Origin: Centropus unirufus
Lineage: Eukaryota; Chordata; Aves; Cuculiformes; Centropidae
Reading direction: 5' to 3'
Assembly (NCBI GenBank): GCA_013397695.1
Contig: VYZI01000018.1
Location: 4,507,523 to 4,571,522, forward strand
Length of the DNA: 64,000 bases
Part shown: one piece after another, positions 11,949-24,523 of the stretch
How the letters are laid out: each line of letters opens with the position of its first letter
Numbering within the stretch: position 1 is the first letter of the stretch
Notes under the pieces: generated by a model
Database searches by the model: none
What the model saw: the letters and a program-made list of their open reading frames with translations, nothing else
What the model was told of the DNA's origin: nothing
Made by a program: the position numbers and the translations under genes

Positions 11949-14900
11949 GTAGAACAATGCACAAATAGGAATGAAATTACTTCACAGTTAAAATCAGGCT
12001 ATATTAAACTACCAGGTACAGTAAGATCACTCTCAACATTCACACAACTTTCACTTACAAATGCAAAATATCAAATCAATACTGTACTGTAGGGCTAAGG
12101 CTGAGGCAGCTTATAGTATTTTCAACAACGAAGTCTAACTCAAAGAAAACTACTCTGAAGCAAAGACTAATCACCTAAGAACATTCTCTGTGGCTTGGGT
12201 GTTTTAATATGATTACAGTCCTGATAGAAGCAAAGTCAGACAGCCTCTTTAAAACAGCGGTTAAGTCCTAACAATTAATTGTGTCATTGATATTTTAAAT
12301 TCCCTGATGAGGAGGATGAACCTGTAAGTATTATCTGTGTGATGACAGCCACAGAGAAACTTTTTGGGAATAAAAATTCCCTCCCATGCCCACAATGCCC
12401 CTTGTGAAAAATCTGAGGTGGGCAGTAGCTTAAGCAATAACTTAACGCATTTCATTATCTACTTGCCCCACATCAGTGCGAAAAACAGGGATTATCTTAA
12501 TGTTTCTCCAAACCAAACACAGCCACATTCATCAAATCCCATGCTTGTGACTAGTTTATCACAAAATAAGAGAAAAACGAGCAACATAAAAATAAAAATA
12601 TATATTGCAAGGAAGACATTCAAAATAGGTCACTGACCAGTGAGAGTCCAGCTTGAAACACGTCAGAGCCTAATTTCCATTAGTTTTGACAACGTGAAAG
12701 ATTAAGGAATCTAAAATTAAGGGCTCTACTGAAAAAGGCCTATTGACATTTACAATTATAGAGCAAGTCTCACTACCTGAGCCTCAGACAGTGACTACAG
12801 GCACTGCAGACATAATGCCAAATCTTTCAGGACCCTGGCAAATTTCTCTACCTCTCACAAAGCTTCAGCATTGGAAAAAATAGTGTGAGGTACGGTTCTT
12901 CCACAAGAGAATGTCCACGGCCAGAGACTCTTTGCCAGTTTTCTCACATCTTTAAAATGTTAGTGTTAGCATGAAGAATTATGTTCTCCTCTAATATATT
13001 CAGAAATACCAATATCTTCCCTTTCAGAAACATATTTCCTTGGCATGTCAGAAAATCTCAGCCATGCTTACTTTTGAGGCAACGTTACATTGTTCAGTTC
13101 TCCATGAAGCACTCAATAATAATTTCAAACATTCTCCCTCTCTATCTTGTCTAAGAATATACCATTACTTGGCCAGAGAGGTTATATTCTTTTGATTCTT
13201 TCAGTACTGCTTTATTGCAACTAGAATAATAAACTTCTGGTGCGATTGTTACTATTGACTGGACTCTCATTTCCACCCTAACAACAAAGTATAGTAGTAG
13301 GCAGTGGGTTACAGTGGAGACACTGGAGGGAATGCTTAGCATTGCTGTTAGCCCTGCCCCACCACTCTGGGAGAGCCCAGGGGAAAACCTTGGCAGTGCA
13401 GAGCAAGCCACTGTGCCTCTGCAGCCACTGCGCATGCACACACTTAACTTGCGGGGCATGCAGTTTGGTCAGACGGCTCACTCTTTCTGTGACCCAGTGT
13501 AAAGGCTTTTGTTTCTGGATTAATTACAGTCTTCACAGGATCTTTGTGGAAATTTCCTGGTCTAGTGTTCCTTTGCCAGTCTTCTACTCAGAGCGGGCAG
13601 CCTATGTTATAAGGCAGCTGGATAACAAGGTGATAGTGAATTGTCTGCTTGATTGGTACAAAAATATGTAAACTCCTATCAACCATTTTTTTCTCTTTTG
13701 TGTTCAGTTCCCCTTGACTGCACTACAGCTTCACCTATGGAGGCCTCAAGTCACTTAAACAGCCTGTCCTTCCCTTTGTGTTCAAGCCTGGATACAATCC
13801 TGCTCCATCAGCCAACATCAGCACTGCTTCATAGCCGGGTTATGGACCAGTGCAGAAACCTGTCACATTGCCTTCCCCTTCGGCCTCTGTGTTCTGGGTC
13901 CACAGTACTACCACCAGGCTAAGGGACTATTCCTGCCTGTAAAGTAACTTAAAGAGAATTCAAAATCCATTTATAACATTGCAGAATAATGTTTCACTAT
14001 GAAAAATAACAGTTTTCACACTACTTGGAACATCTAGTGGGCAACTTTGTTTTGTGTGAATAACAGTCTATGTAGTATAACCCTACATTATAAAACACGT
14101 GCTTCATGCATGCATTCTTATTTTAAAAAGATATGTGCTATTTCCCTTGGTTTTCACAATAGGTCAAAGAATATCCTCCTCTTTAAAGAGGATGCACAGA
14201 ATAAGATCGAGTACAGATTGAGCAGTATGTGAAAACATCTGAATTTCTGAATGCAAACTGTGGTTTTAATAGCACCCAAGGAAGTAATTATGCTTCAGCA
14301 GGTATAGTTCCTTAACAGTTACTCATTCAAGTGTGATTTGTATGCTCATCTGTCGGAATATCTTTGTGCTTAACCAGGAAATTCCTTACGTCTCTGTATT
14401 TGCATGTGTATTCATTTACACATACATAATTCTTAAATAGTTCAGATCAATGTTACATTTATCTCTTCAAGTTATGTCCTTCTATCACTTCACATTTTTT
14501 GAAGTCTCTAAATTACTGCATAACAGCTCTGAATCACATGCTTGCTAAAGGTGTAATTCTGCCAGTTTTAGTGTCTCTAATTATTCTACCTCAGACACAA
14601 TGTCTTTGATTTTGATAAGGTTTGGTGCAAGGTAACATACAATACCCAGCAAGAGCAAGGATGACAGATTTGGGCCCTGACTGCTTTCCTCAAGAGGGTG
14701 CGCTGCAATGAAGATATTTCGGTTTGACAGTTTTATTGTTTAACATGTAACATAATATGTAACATGTAATAATGCACACATCCCCTGCAGTCCCACACTA
14801 TGGATTCAAAACCCATGTGGACAGAAATGCATGAAAAGAGAATAATGGTTTTCCCAACGTGCTGTGTTTACGTACTATTTGGTATTTAGCATGGAAAGCA

Positions 14901-15268
14901 CGTTATGCCCATCTAGAAGATTAAAAATATTGAATGTGCATTTTTTCCACTAACATAAGGATCTCCCTATAAATACCCATCTTCTTAATTTTACCTTGTA
15001 AATTGTTTAACTGAACTCTGAGAAGTTTAAACACATAAACTGCAGGATTAGGGCTCAAATATTCTGATAAATATTTGTAGACTTACAAGATGAATGGAGT
15101 CCCATGAAATATACAAACAGAAATGTTAGTGTATGGCAGAAAATGATAATAAACTAATTTTCATTAATAACCTGGAAATAAATGTATTATCACTTATATT
15201 TTAGTTACAGATACCACATTATCAACCTAATACCTGGAATGTTCAAAGATATATTGATTTTTTCATGT

Positions 15269-15350
15269 GAAGTGAAACATGATATTTGTTGAATTTAAAA
15301 CCTGAATTGGTTGAATTTAAAACTTAACAAATATCATAATGTTTCACTTC
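15269..15350. repeat. Inverted repeat / hairpin
   Basis: Left arm 15269-15290 'gaagtgaaacat' + 'gatatttgtt' is complementary to right arm 15326-15350, with a single 3-nt insertion ('aat' type) in the right arm and no other mismatch in the core. The 35-nt loop contains a direct repeat of 'ttgaatttaaaac'. It could be a MITE remnant or a simple inverted duplication. Confidence 0.85.
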
Positions 15351-17309
15351 AGGTTTTTAAACTGTTACTGACCATGGCAAAAATTATGTAGCAGCTGACA
15401 AAATAAAAAAAAAAAACACACTGCAAAGCTTGTAGAAGTATTGTAGCCTGTGTTGCTGATTGAATCTTTGTGTGTGTGAACAAACAAGTAGTGTTTGATT
15501 CTGCCAATCTCTGCCAATGAGAGATTTCATTACTGTCTTCCACTTTCGGGTCTGGAAGGCAAAGGAATGCTGAAACTCTTGAAAGTCAATTTGACTTAAC
15601 TGAAAAGGCACTTTGAGATCATTAACAAAATGTTTGGTAGAAACTGTATTTTAAAAAGCGTTTATACTTCTGCATCTGTAATTCAGGTACTTACAGGCTT
15701 TTTTAATATTTCCAGGTTGAAAATGTGAAGAAGAAATTTAGTTCCTTTATGTTTCCTGCCTTTTGAGGGATTGTTAAAAGACTTAATCGGTATATAAAGC
15801 AAGTTACATGCTAACGACATGTTGCTTATAAACAATAAACCAAAGATCTCTGTTATTTTACTATATTTCTTACCTTTTTTATGGTATCTCAAGGTACTTG
15901 ACAACGGTTGGTCTGCAACTGACTGGGAGTGGTTAGTTGATTGTGAAACATTCACTTCCAATGAATGCTTGAGAATACATGGAGAAGAAGAAACTTCATC
16001 CATATCCTTCTGGAATAAAGAATGCTGGTTTAGGCACATAAGAAGTATATTGAATCCGCTCTGCCATGATAACTCATAGCTCTGATCTCACAGAGAGCAA
16101 CTTCCTAGTTTCTAGGACTTTGTGAAACGCCTAATGCTAAATTTGTTACACAAGATTCTTGTGGCTTTCAGCAATACCAGCTTAACACCAATTTCACAAA
16201 CATTTGTTTACTTTTTCCATTTAACTTATTTATCCCCTTTCCTCGTGCAGTTAAATCATAGCATGCACTGTATGCTGATTTCCTCCCATAGTTAATTTGT
16301 ATCTTTAGAAAAAAGCTATAGGAAGGTATTAATCTGCTTAACATTTCTAAGTACATCATCCAAGGGATTTTGTTTTTTTAATCTTACATATGCTCAGCAG
16401 AGTTACTGGCAAAAACTGTACATTTTCTCCATTTCATCCTTTCAACATCAAATGGTAAGCAGCAAAAATTGGATCAGACTTCAAAGACTATGCTGTGCTC
16501 CAAGTCACAGAGCGACTCCTCCATTTCACATATTGAATTCGAGCAGGATATCAAAGTGCTACCAAAGAACCTCAGGTCCTTACTAAAAAAGAGTCTCTAA
16601 CATCTGTAGAAAGTGAAGTGCACAGACAAATCACCTCAGGGAGCAGCTAGCATTTATTCTCAGCAGCAAATTTCCAGCCTTTTGATTCTCTTATTCACTG
16701 TACCTCCCTGTCTTTCTACAGAACTAAAGTTCTTAGCAAGCAGGCTTTTGTCTCAAAGACTTCAAAACATCACTAACGGTTTCATGTTCAGATGCCTCTG
16801 CCAAGCAGCAGTGAACACATTGCAGAACTGTGGACTCAGGAATTTGAAGTTATAATGTGATGTTATTTTAGCATATAAACTTAGTAGTACCTTTTTTGTT
16901 TGTTTGTCAAGAAAATGAGGCACCACAGGAGAAGGCTGGCTACTGTTTTGCTGCCTAAAACGAAAGAGAAATAAAATATGCAGTCTGAATATTGCAGTTT
17001 GTTCACTCTTACGCATGGTTTAGTGGCATATAAATTTTTGGTCCATTTTCCCCTTTCTCCCTCCCCCAGTTTCTGAATTTTCACATAAAATCAATTCAGA
17101 AAACATACAGACCAGTCTCATTTCCTCTTATAGGAAGTGCACATTATTAACCACAGTAACAGGCCATGAACAATTAATTTGTCATTAAAATTTGTGGATA
17201 AGTGGATATGTGTAAAATCAGTTTATGAGTATTCTATGAAATTGAAGTAATGTATTAAAATGAATTTGACAAGATATTATATGAAACTGCTTTTCTCAGA
17301 GCTGTTAAA

Positions 17310-17640
17310 AGCTGTTTTTACAGAATTCAAACTTAGATACTCGAAATTTGACAGATGAGGAAGAAGTTAAACACACGGCTTTGTGTTGTCCTAGAGCCAT
17401 TTAGGTTAAGTGCAGAGCAAGGAGTAAGAGTTCTTAGGTTCTTTGTCTGTATCTGTTATTATTTTACCAACACATTATGTCACCATCAAAATATTAAAGA
17501 CTAACTCCTGCTCTCATTGATGTTAATTAAAGTATCATTAAAAACCTTCTGCAGGCCCAGATCCTTGCTGTCAGGCCTTTGAAGTCAATGGATCTCTTCA
17601 ATAGTTAAGTCCACCCAGACAGAACTTCCTCCATAATATT
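17310..17640 (+). repeat. Possible ancient interspersed repeat
   Basis: 'gacagatgaggaagaagtta' and then 'gagccatttaggttaagtgc' resemble the conserved 3' part of very old CORE-SINE/L2-type elements (the '...cagatgaggaaactgaggc...' type). 'ggcccagatccttgct' with 'ttgaagtcaatgg' about 20 bp later is another motif pair common in old sauropsid repeats. The divergence is too high for a family call by eye. Confidence 0.3.
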
Positions 17641-19306
17641 TCGTTTTGCAAAACCAAACAAAGATGTTACAAATTTCTCTTAATGGATAAAAAAATGAGG
17701 TACATAAGCATTATTCAATATGTGCAAAGATTAAAACCAAGATTTTCTGATTGTCAAAGCACAATGCAGCCATTGTATCTTTACTCTCCTCCCCCACAAA
17801 CCCTTCAGAAGATACAGTTAATGGCAATTGTATTTCCACTTATGGATGCAAACACCTGACATCGAAGTTTCAGTCATATATTTTGGTTTAGATAAATATA
17901 TTACAGCTTTTCATAGGCGGGGAAATCTTTACAATGTACTAAGTATCTCAATTTTACCCAGTTATAACAACTGAATACGTTTCAGAACTTTTAGTCACAA
18001 TGTGTGTGCGCGCATGTGAGGAACATAAAGAACAGAAGTTGGTTTACTGATTAAAAAATACAATGTATGTTATCTCAAATTTCTTTTTTTTTGGTCAATT
18101 CTTACATTTCAGACAGCTACATTATAAATTACTCATGTAACAATAAAACATGTTGGACTTCCTGAAAAGTATGTGGTCACAAGTGAATTTTACCTTTAAA
18201 AAATCGAACCTTTTAAATGTTCCTTTTAAATATATGTAGACTAAAATAACACCACTGAAAGACATGAAACATACTAGACTATTAGGTATTGAATTTGATA
18301 GCTGTACATCACCATGCATGTGTATTAGGCAATACATTTATTCTGTGACAGCCACAGAAACTTCTGAAGTGTTTCAAGCCTCAGTTGCGGCAGGGCTTTA
18401 GACTCTTAGAATATTTAAGTTTGTCTGAACGTGCAACCCCAGCTCAAGAACACAGACGTGAGATGTTTCAAACTAGTCACAGCAATGATGACATCACAGT
18501 TGTCAATACACCACCTCAGGGGGTGGGAACAAAATGAAGCATTTGTGGACATGGCAAACACTAAACTTTTCTGAAGTGTTGCAATTTTGCAAATTAAGTT
18601 TGTCTTTTCTTGACACGTTTGGGGAATTTAAATGCCAATTTCTTCTTTGACGCTAGGAAAGGAGAAAGGAAATATTCTGCCTAAATTGTAATTTGTATTT
18701 AAACTAGCATTTTCCTTGAAGGAAACTGAGGAATCCATTTTAAAGATGCGTTTTCATTTTATACTGATATGGTTCTTGTACAGGGAAGTATGAAATATGT
18801 CTAGGACTGTAGTTATTGCATTTGTACATGCCCCTTATTATCTATAAAGATCTTAATTACTATTTATCTTGTACAGGTAATATTTAGATAACTCTTTACT
18901 TAGTGGGATTATTTAGATAACTTCTTTTCCCAGTAATAACTAAAGCATTTCCTGAGATGAATAATTCCCCTGTGCCCCAATACTGCAGAAAATAAACCAA
19001 ATATGAGCCAAAAATCATGAATAATCCTCAAATATAATTGTGGTAGATGTCAAATTAAAAATCTGCTGCCAGGTTAGTATTTTGCAAATGGCCAAAATGG
19101 ACTGAATTATCATTTAAATTTAAAAATTCAGATTTTGGAGTAGTTTGGATTTGGATCTAAATCTGCAACTTGAACTAGTATCTACTTCCTATAAAAAAAC
19201 TTAAAAATTTAGTACGATTTTGCCAGCACTTCAACATTGCCTGGGCTAAAACATTGCTTAAATATTTAAAGCATGTAAGTAAAGTTCAGCAACTTTCTTT
19301 CTGTAC

Positions 19307-19348
19307 AGCTCAAACTAGCAAAAATAGCTAGCTCAAACTAGCAAAAAT
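19307..19348. repeat. 23-bp tandem duplication, two copies
   Basis: 'agctcaaactagcaaaaat' occurs at 19307-19325 and again at 19330-19348 without mismatch, giving a 23-bp period. This is a recent, unpurged local duplication in non-coding sequence. Confidence 0.9.
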
Positions 19349-19909
19349 CAGTCTGGAACTCTGAAGCCCTTAGACCCCAACTGTTAACATCCCAATGATG
19401 CTGTGTTTCAGACTAGAACAACCCTAAATTTGGTTGTATTTAGCACAAAATAATCCATCCTTCCACAGAATGTACTGTTGCTGATATAAATGTGTACTTT
19501 GTGATTACTAGCTTTTGCTCACTGTTATATTTCAATTTATTTCTCTCTCCCTGTCCTGTTGAGAAGTGGGAGTAACAGAGTGGCTTGGTGGGCATACGGT
19601 GGCAAACTGGCAGGGAACACTGCTGAAAACATGGCAACAACTGTACATGCTGAACACCTTGCAATTGGTCTCTGAGCTATTCTGAAAATCTGGCTAGTAT
19701 GCAATATGAAAAATAGAAAATAGCAACAGGCAGCTAAGCAGTAGTCAGTTCATAAAAGCCGCTTAGTGATGATAAGTCATATTTTCAAATGTGACAGCTG
19801 AGGTTGATTTTGGGATGCCAGATATTTTCAGTGATCTTTGAAGAAACTACTTGCCCTATAGTTTCAAAAAAAATTTATTGTCCATATTTACAGAAAATCT
19901 GTGTTTGGG

Positions 19910-20040
19910 TCAGAGAGGTGAGATCCATTCAGCACACTTGCCTGGGAAAAATGTGAGAGATCCAGGCTCGAGTGCCTGGTTTCAGACAGGAAATACAACT
20001 ATTTGCGGCTGAATGTTCAGCTACTGAGCTACAATATGTC
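19910..20040. mobile_element. Possible tRNA-derived SINE relic
   Basis: The stretch carries pol III promoter-like boxes. 'ccaggctcgagtgcctgg' at 19962-19979 resembles a B box and is nearly palindromic. On the minus strand 'gtagctcagtagctgaa' near 20016-20032 resembles an A box at about tRNA spacing. No cloverleaf closes well, so it is not a working tRNA gene. Family and direction are uncertain. Confidence 0.35.
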
Positions 20041-20269
20041 TCAGTCTTCACATATGGAGTGTCTAGAAATCCCTCAATTAGCAAGAAACATTGTCAAAAA
20101 GAGAAACATTGATTCTAAGGGTCTGTCTACACATCCATGGAGCGTATAGCCATGTAATCCTAACACTGAAAGCAGTCAAACCATAGCAACATAAAACTAG
20201 TAGTGCAGACTAATTCATGCTGGAGAAAAACAGCTAGGTTTAGAGTTATTCTGACCATTTGTAGTGCAA

Positions 20270-20420
20270 GTCATGGAATTTGGACTTCCATCCAAAAAAA
20301 GCAATGGATATAATCTATCTGGATTTCTGTACCACCATAACATCCTTCTCTCAATCGGACAGACATGAAAGTTCAGTTGGAACTGAACGACATTTAAGGT
20401 CCCTGGCACCCCAAACCATT
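20270..20420 (+). mobile_element. Fossil LINE reverse transcriptase fragment (palm motif A)
   Basis: A short open stretch from about 20280 on the plus strand reads KKAMDIIYLDFCTTITSF. This resembles the CR1/L3 reverse-transcriptase motif A block (consensus-like D.IYLDFSKAFD). The catalytic 'AFD' aspartate has been lost (TTITSF), so no activity is possible. The surrounding sequence is too decayed to set firm ends. Confidence 0.55.
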
Positions 20421-20879
20421 CAATGCTTCTACAATCATTTAAATGCTTTTAAAATTTTAGAAACACTCCTAGGAATTCCACTAGAAAGAATAGCTCATAT
20501 TGCAGAAATAATGTATTCCTGAATGGAATAAATTCAGTCCTTCCAGTATGGGTAGATGAAAAATTCCAGAGGGATGGGGAGAGGGAAAATAAAAGGTGAG
20601 ACTGAAAGATCATGTCTAATTCTCCATTTACACCTTTATAAAACATGAGTAATTATTTGAACTTATGAACTGTAAAGTAATTAGAAGCTCTCATGACAGT
20701 AGAATTGGGCCCAATGGGTTCCCCTGCATGCCACAGGAACTGCAGACCTCGTATTTCCACCCCAAGCAATTACCTTAATGTTTGCTATGATTATGAATAA
20801 GAATGTGAAGCAATTAAAGGAAAGCAGAATTTATTGGTATGAGCATTTACTGTGGAAAGAACAACTGAAAATACGTATT

Positions 20880-21080
20880 CAAAGGATGACTCGTGCAAGA
20901 AGACCAGTGTGGTCTTGACAGAAACTGAAATTATCCAAGGAGGTAGTTATAGGGTAATTTAAAAAATGTGTAAGCAGTAAATCACCAGGACCCGATGGCA
21001 GGACCTGAAGGTCCTGAAAATGAATAACGTTTAAAGTATGGAGATGTGACCCTTTCACATAGCTATCCATGAAGACTAGA
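20880..21080 (+). mobile_element. Fossil LINE reverse transcriptase fragment (PGPDG block)
   Basis: Around 20978-21030 the plus strand reads 'aaatcaccaggacccgatgg', translating KSPGPDG, then 'ggtcctgaaaatga' like the VLKE that follows in CR1/L3 elements. In an intact element this block lies upstream of the YLDF palm motif, yet here it lies about 700 bp downstream of the YLDF fragment at 20280. The two must therefore be separate insertions or rearranged. Confidence 0.5.
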
Positions 21081-21599
21081 AACACACTAAGAATTTATTT
21101 TCTTTTCCTTTTGATCAGAAGAATCCAAGGAAGGTTTTCTTATTGACTGCACCTCACTTCAGTGAGAGGCGAGCTGCTGTTCACACAAAAGAAAGCATAG
21201 CAGAAGATAGGAGAGTTTTAGATGAGAAAATTTAACTCATATTAAGCCAGTTTCTGAACTGACCTGCGCTCATGTGACCCAAATCATATTTATTCTCTGT
21301 GGCATATTGTATTTATATGGTAACCCACCCATTTCCATGTAGGTGAATCCACATTGCATGCTATTTCAATCCGCCTCCAAATATTGCAGAGCATTCAGAA
21401 ATGACCATCGCTTCAGGCACAGCAACAATGCTGTTGCAAATAAAGCTGACCTAAGGAGAATTTCTCTAGAACAATTCTTATACTTGTTCCCTACACTTAT
21501 GCAGCAATGGCTGCCGGCTCTAAAAAAAAGTGGCTGACTTGCAATGCCAAACCCCCTGGCACAGAGATGTTACATTCCAAGAAGTCACTCTATTTATAA

Positions 21600-22130
21600 A
21601 TCATAAAAAGAACCTTGGCAAATCATCTAAGCCATCCCCATTTTCAGAGAAAAATCAACTGCACTTACTCTTTTTTTTTTATTTTCTTAAGCTTGTCTAA
21701 GCTGATTTTTGAAACCTACAGTGATGGAGATGTCAAAACTTCCCAAGGTAACCTACATAGGACTTAGCTTACCATCAGTGACCTTTTCGTGATGTCTGAC
21801 CTAACCTGCCGGTGCTGCAGTGCAAGCCCATTATTTCTTGCCTGATTGTCAATGCAGAAGAACAGTTTGTTTTTTCCTATTCAGATCAGCTTTCCATGAT
21901 TGGGGAAATGATACCCCACGTACACACAGTTCTTTATCTCTTCTAAGAGAACTCCCCCTGTCATGGTTTGTAGAGATGTAATCATTTTGGTGGCTGAGAA
22001 GCTTGCTCATTTTCTTGAACTGCAGTGTCTAATATACCACGCTAACTGAAGTCTTGACAGTGACGAGAAAATGTTATGAAGCACATGTCAGGTAGCGTAT
22101 ATCCTCACTGCTACTACCCAGTGTAAACTT
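21600..22130 (-). mobile_element. Ancient CR1/L3-like LINE 3' fragment
   Basis: Decayed minus-strand CR1 fragment of about 0.5 kb. On the plus strand it reads as the reverse complement of a CR1 3' end, in the right order: 'aaatcatctaagccatcccc', 'cagtgatggagatgtc', 'gcaagcccattatttcttgc' followed by the 'agaagaaca' block, 'atgtaatcattttggtggct', and 'actgaagtcttgacagtg'. These correspond to conserved stretches of old sauropsid CR1 copies. An A/T insertion ('ctttttttttt') interrupts it near 21670. The high divergence implies great age. Confidence 0.82.
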
Positions 22131-23589
22131 TGAGTGTAGTGCCATTTCTGACTAGTATTCATTTTGTGGTTCATTGTACCTCTGTTTCTAATTCTAATCC
22201 TGCCCTCTTGAACCCTTCTAACCATTACTCAGTTCTGATATAAAATTAGCAATCAGATTCTGCTTCATCAATCAAGCCAGTAATGAGAAGAAATAGACCC
22301 ATTTCTGGAACTTGACTTTCAGATGTGTACTTCCTCTAGAACAGAGAAACGCTGATGCTTATTTTTTGTCTATAACTTTCCAAACACCTAAGTTGCTATG
22401 CCCGTCTAGTTTCGTTCAGGCTTTATTATCCAATCTTGAACTCCCAACTCTCAAATGAATGGCAAGGGCTTTTTCCAAGAAGAATGGCTCCCTAAGGAAA
22501 CAAAGGCACTAGGGATTCTTAATGGCACAGATATAGTTACAGACAAAAATGATGTGTAACAAAGTCACTATGTAGAAACAAGGCCTTCTGCTGTACTACA
22601 TATTATAAGACCAGTGATTGTCTACATATAGATAACTTATGTTGTGCCACTTAGCAGTCAGTGAACTACTTCAGTGAGCTAGAGGGAAAAGGAACAATAG
22701 AGAAAATATTTTCCAGGGTAAACATCAGAGCAGTATTATTTAACACAACTTTTGTTTGGTAGGTAAACAAACAAGAAGATGGTAGAACATGCGGGATACA
22801 GATGCTTTGATGAGAATCTAAAGGGATTTAAAGATCTTTGAGGATGACAGCTCTGCCTGAACAAGAACATGAACAATGTAGTGTAGATCAGGGTCCTTAG
22901 TCACTGAGCGGTAGTTTATCCTGCTAAGAACAAGAACATTTATCAAAACCATATCCACTAGAGATCTATCAATCTAACAAGTCCAAAACCATAGGATGTT
23001 TTAGGAAATTGCTTCTCCCTTCTCCACAGATTATTCCTAATTGGCTCAAGAGATCCTGAATACTGACTTGAAATTGCAGGTATGCCATTGCGAAATGCAG
23101 CATCTTTGATTTCATGCAATGACCAACTGTAATACGGAGGCAGACATGAGGTGAGGTCCATGCTGGCCTCCTGAAAGAGAGGATTCTGTCAAACTCCTCC
23201 CTTCTCTGCTGCCTATTCAGCTCTCTGCAGGAAGGTAGATCTGCTACTGTAAGAAGAGCTCCGAAAGGTTTTAATTTTCCTCATTTGAATGACCATGTTT
23301 GGCTATTTAAAATAACTCTGCCCTTTTTCTGTTTTGAATGAGCTACTTTGGGAAAGGGTTTGATTGTGATTCAGTTCCTCTAGAACTGAAGAAGAAAAGA
23401 CTTGGCAAGCATCACATACACAGACGACATTTTCAGGGAGAATTCAGACTTCATGTCAGTACAATTAATCCCATGGCTCTTTTTTGGTACAAGGAGTCAC
23501 AATCAACTCCACACCTCTGTGGAACAGAGTGGAAAACCTTTTTTTCAATGAGACAAAGCCACTCCTCTGCTAACATTTATATCGGTTTC

Positions 23590-23618
23590 CTATACCTATT
23601 TCTATTCCTATTCCTATT
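23590..23618. repeat. Short CTATTC-type microsatellite
   Basis: About four to five imperfect hexamer units ('ctatac', 'ctattt', 'ctattc', 'ctattc') in a row. Confidence 0.7.
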
Positions 23619-24493
23619 AGAGATATTGGTCTGTAGTTACTTCTGACATCAGCTTCATACAGGAAAGATATTTGTATTTGAATACAGTTAATATTGGTTT
23701 TCAAGTCAAGCATATAAATGCAGGGAACATTTAATATGTAATGTTAAATGAACTAACGTGTGTGTTTAATTAGCATCCTCTGTCATTTATTTGTTTGAGT
23801 TTGCTAGTGTCCTGGATTCACTGACTGAAGAGTGTGAACTAGGTATAGAGATTCAATTTTCTAGGAGGAATTCAATTTTCTTAAAGTACCCATTTCTTTT
23901 GAACACTTTGAAATTCATTACTTTGTAAAACAGAGTGTTTTATATGTATTATAATATTGTAACATTATTTTAAAACAGGTCTTTGAAAAAGCAGCAGATT
24001 GTCACACATTTAAATATATAGTTATACTTTTGTGCATACAGCAGAGTAGAACTGTATATGATTTTGCTTTCTGATTCTGAGTAGCTTTAAGCTCATTTTT
24101 CCTCTTCCAAAGCTAGAAAGCAAATGAAATGAAAATAAAAGAAATTAAAGGAAAGGAAAAGAGAATAATATTTTATTATTCTATATCTCAGTTCCACAGT
24201 AGGTGAAGTCACAGTGAGGCTGTCTTCTCTAGGGACAGATTACCAGCTACTGTGTTAAAATATCTGCACTATTATTCAGCATCCTTCCTGTTTCCTACAA
24301 GTTTCCTGTATGACTGAACATACACTTAAAAATCAACAGCCCTGCAACAGTTACATGTAGAAGTGAGGCTTGATTCATAGGAGGTAAGTTATTGGATTTG
24401 GTCCTAAGATTCTAAACATCACCTGTGAGATGTTGGTAATTTTCAAGTCGCTTTGAAATCACTGAAACCTGAGGCCATTGCTGAGAAATCTCA

Positions 24494-24523
24494 GCAAATA
24501 ATCTGCAAGGCAAATAATCTGCA
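24494..24523. repeat. 16-bp tandem duplication, two copies
   Basis: 'gcaaataatctgca' occurs at 24494-24507 and 24510-24523, a perfect 14-bp match with a 16-bp period. Confidence 0.85.

Larger units (their letters stand above)
7713..19900 (-). other. Presumed MYO3B intron, no gene recognised
   Basis: About 12 kb of AT-rich sequence without recognised coding exons of the myosin. Contents noticed: a splice-bounded open 56-bp segment on the plus strand (11748-11803), a T run interrupted by G (11920-11948), a near-perfect hairpin (15269-15350), a two-copy 23-bp tandem duplication (19307-19348), and possible ancient repeat remains at 11341-11400 and 17310-17640. Whether it is intron or sequence beyond the gene cannot be settled here. 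Confidence 0.5.

Noticed and set aside
13151..13671. Cluster of overlapping open frames (62-109 codons) on both strands
   Set aside because: A modest GC rise reduces stop codons in all frames. Peptides are mutually incompatible and show no domain.
20120..20220. 'gtctgtctacacatccatgg' with 'agtgcagacta' as hAT-like terminal repeats
   Set aside because: The inverted match is only about 8 bp and no 8-bp target duplication was seen.
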